DNA of 64,000 bases from the NCBI GenBank assembly GCA_024742485.1, contig JANSYK010000003.1, forward strand, positions 992,001 to 1,056,000, written 5' to 3'. How positions within the stretch are numbered: the first letter of the stretch is position 1; every line of letters begins with the position of its first letter. Origin of the DNA: Alphaproteobacteria bacterium (GTDB lineage: Bacteria; Pseudomonadota; Alphaproteobacteria; Rhizobiales; Rhizobiaceae). Below are positions 62,177 to 64,000 of the stretch, piece by piece. Below the pieces are notes generated by a model. It was not told where the DNA came from, did not search any database, and saw only the letters and a list, made by a program, of their open reading frames with translations. The position numbers and the translations under genes were made by a program.

Positions 62177-63772
62177 TCACGGCACAGAGAGTTTTTCATA
62201 AATCCAGATTTCGGTACCGGCGCATTGCACCGTCTCGCGCGGAGCGCCGAACTTGGTTCGAATACTACCGGTATCCAGTCCCCTGATGATGATGAAAGTC
62301 GGGGCAATCGGTGAGCCGTCATCTGCGCGGGTCTCGAACCAGGCACGATTGTAGTTGAAATTGTGTCGACTCCCGTCAGGTCTGATCTGGGCAATGTGAA
62401 TTCTTCGTTCCGACAGGAATATCAGACGCTTGGCAATCCAGTAGTTGGCGAATCCGGTTGAATGCCCCCGTGTCACCAGACATGCTTCCAGATCGGAACG
62501 GGATTCGGGTGCCGTGGCGGTGCCATAAGCGCCAGGAGCCATAAACACAAAAGCCGCGGCAGCAGCGATCGACACCAGATGGCGCCCATATTTTGGTATC
62601 ATCAGGACGCGTGAAAGGAACATGGAAATCGCAAGGACCGCATAGAGCGGAATGATAATAAGATATCTCCAATGGGCCTGTTCCTTGAAATAGCTTGTGA
62701 TGATGAGGACCAGCACCCCCGAGACAATGGAACTGGCTAAAAAGACCACAAACGCGTCGTTGAACGACAATCGCCTGCTTCGAAGACACCGGATGACCGA
62801 CACCATGCCTGCTAACACAATGCCAGTGGCAATCACCAGAAAGGTCGCCATGATCCAGTCCGGTTCCGCGAAGGTGACTTTGATTTCGTCCCACAGCGCG
62901 GTTGCCGACCGAGCAACAGAATTCAGTTGCAATGGTACGCCCCTTCCGACACCGTGAAGGACACGTTCGATTGCGATAGCAACGACAGCGGAGAAGAACA
63001 ATGTTCTCCTAATGGGCCAGGGGAAACGGATATTGCAGGCTTTTGCATGCAGCCACAGGACGACCAACGCCGGAAAAACGAACCAGACCAAAAAAAGCGC
63101 ATCCGAAAAAGTCGCCACAAAAACAAGCGAAACAAGGCCGATACGGGCCCATCGGGAGCCTGGATCTTGCAGAAGCTCATCCAGCAACGCCACTGCGATC
63201 AGGGTACACAACAGGGCACCTGTGTGAATAAACGGCGAAAAAAGGGTCGGCAAAAGCCAGTTCGACGGTGGTACGTCCAGCAGATTGCCGGCAAAAACGA
63301 GCGCAAGCAAACACAGGATAAACAGCAGAATGGCGGATTGAACACGCGATCCGGTAGCACGGCTGATCAGCCACCCTCCGGTGAGTCCATAGCCGGCAAG
63401 CAACAGGGTGCTGTAACCGATGGCCATCCATTTGGGTGACAGGGGCAGCAAAACCAGCCCGCCGGCGATGAATATATCAGGAAGGACATACGGGGAAGGG
63501 GAATGACGCCAGGAATGGAATGAAGCAGGGTCTGCCAGAAAATCCTCGACGACGAGGTAGGGCTGCACCAGATCGCTGGCAAAGGGAATCCCGGAAAGTC
63601 CGCGGTTCCAGAAAAACAGGACAGACACAAGCGTAAAAACTGCAGATGCCGTGACGAACAGGCCGGTACGCGCAGCTCGGCCGGTTGCAATCGTCCCCCT
63701 CATGTCGGCATCAGGCCCCATTCGCCATTTCCATCCCGCATTGCCCGATTGCGACATAGTCCTTTTTGACAC
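62177..63772 (-). CDS. Polytopic membrane protein of unknown function
   Basis: 531 residues if the GTG at 63772 is used; ATGs at 63757 and 63703 are alternatives. About ten to twelve membrane segments, then a periplasmic-type C-terminal domain (about 430-531) with FANYWIAKRLIFLSERRIHI. The layout resembles GT-C-type membrane glycosyltransferases, but a DxD-like motif is not obvious. Next to a glycosyltransferase-like gene it may belong to surface polysaccharide synthesis. Confidence 0.65.
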   Translation of the reverse strand: MSKRTMSQSGNAGWKWRMGPDADMRGTIATGRAARTGLFVTASAVFTLVSVLFFWNRGLSGIPFASDLVQPYLVVEDFLADPASFHSWRHSPSPYVLPDIFIAGGLVLLPLSPKWMAIGYSTLLLAGYGLTGGWLISRATGSRVQSAILLFILCLLALVFAGNLLDVPPSNWLLPTLFSPFIHTGALLCTLIAVALLDELLQDPGSRWARIGLVSLVFVATFSDALFLVWFVFPALVVLWLHAKACNIRFPWPIRRTLFFSAVVAIAIERVLHGVGRGVPLQLNSVARSATALWDEIKVTFAEPDWIMATFLVIATGIVLAGMVSVIRCLRSRRLSFNDAFVVFLASSIVSGVLVLIITSYFKEQAHWRYLIIIPLYAVLAISMFLSRVLMIPKYGRHLVSIAAAAAFVFMAPGAYGTATAPESRSDLEACLVTRGHSTGFANYWIAKRLIFLSERRIHIAQIRPDGSRHNFNYNRAWFETRADDGSPIAPTFIIIRGLDTGSIRTKFGAPRETVQCAGTEIWIYEKLSVP

Positions 63773-63850
63773 AGACTCGCAATGACAATGTGCTTTGGGC
63801 CTGTTCGCGGGACCGGACCTTACCTATAAGGTTCTTGAGGGTGATGGGGA

Positions 63851-64000
63851 ATGAAGCGCTTATTGTACATTGTGAACGGGCTTGGAATGGGCAATTCGAC
63901 CCGATGTCATTCCGTTATCCAGCACCACAATCCCGGTATGTATGAGATCGACGTTCTGACGAGCGGCAATGGGTTGAAGTATTTTCAGAATGTCGACCAA
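63851..64000 (+). CDS. Glycosyltransferase-like protein, 3' end outside window
   Basis: 50 residues visible. LLYIVNGLGMGNSTRCHSVI has the N-terminal glycine-rich loop of MurG/GT28-type glycosyltransferases (GxGxGxxxR/xH-like). GAGGG lies 10 nt before the ATG. It is divergent from the polytopic membrane protein. Only the N-terminus is seen, so the call is provisional. Confidence 0.55.
   Translation, partial: MKRLLYIVNGLGMGNSTRCHSVIQHHNPGMYEIDVLTSGNGLKYFQNVDQ

Noticed and set aside
1-64000. tRNA, rRNA, CRISPR array, intact IS element
   Set aside because: I looked for T-arm motifs, regularly spaced repeats and transposase motifs and found none that hold up; a tRNAscan/ISfinder run would be decisive.

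Overview
The window looks like chromosome or large replicon from an alphaproteobacterium of the order Hyphomicrobiales (Rhizobiales), probably a Hoeflea/Phyllobacteriaceae-like marine or host-associated heterotroph. The grounds are moderately high GC, a MucR/Ros zinc-finger regulator, an invasion-associated-locus-B-like protein, a carnitine dehydrogenase-thioesterase fusion, many binding-protein-dependent transporters and a RIME-like 92-bp intergenic repeat. The genus is inference. I saw no rRNA, tRNA, CRISPR array or intact insertion sequence.

The first 32 kb is almost entirely catabolic. 1-5.7 kb is a carnitine/gamma-butyrobetaine module: a GlxA-type activator (CdhR-like), a beta-keto acid cleavage enzyme (BKACE), a carnitine 3-dehydrogenase fused to a thioesterase, an acyl-CoA dehydrogenase and an ADP-forming acyl-CoA synthetase that runs off the left edge. 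5.8-8.7 kb holds a bile-acid:Na+ symporter-family carrier, a class II HDAC-like deacylase and an IclR regulator. 8.8-17.5 kb is a compact operon of a cyclase-family hydrolase, a cupin, an SDR, a 3-hydroxyacyl-CoA dehydrogenase-family enzyme, a complete branched-chain-type ABC importer and a second BKACE. It reads as an uncharacterised import-plus-beta-keto-acid-cleavage pathway, and it is my best candidate for a previously undescribed system. 17.6-24 kb holds a GNAT, a GMC oxidoreductase and a TRAP transporter with its own IclR regulator.

24.1-32.1 kb holds UspA, a LacI regulator and a TRAP operon with a tiny membrane protein, followed by HpsN/HpsO/HpsP-like dehydrogenases. This is very probably a 2,3-dihydroxypropane-1-sulfonate (DHPS) uptake and oxidation operon. 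In all three transporter operons a strong hairpin follows the binding-protein gene directly.

From 32 to 60 kb the gene content is mixed: a DJ-1/GlxA pair, a translationally coupled amidohydrolase / YtkA-like protein / di-haem peroxidase operon, an alpha/beta-hydrolase gene split by one in-frame TAG, a TetR-MATE pair with a tandem palindromic operator, a large unknown membrane protein, KDG kinase, a Tat-type lipoprotein amidohydrolase, GST, a class III aminotransferase, a HupE/UreJ pair, an orphan intrinsic terminator, a DUF6362-like protein, MucR, an AI-2E family permease and two coupled membrane/hydrolase genes.

The right end (60-64 kb) has a second copy of the 92-bp repeat, a toxin/immunity-like gene pair whose 3' part is AT-rich (with an upstream in-frame ORF separated only by TGA), a polytopic membrane protein and the start of a glycosyltransferase-like gene.
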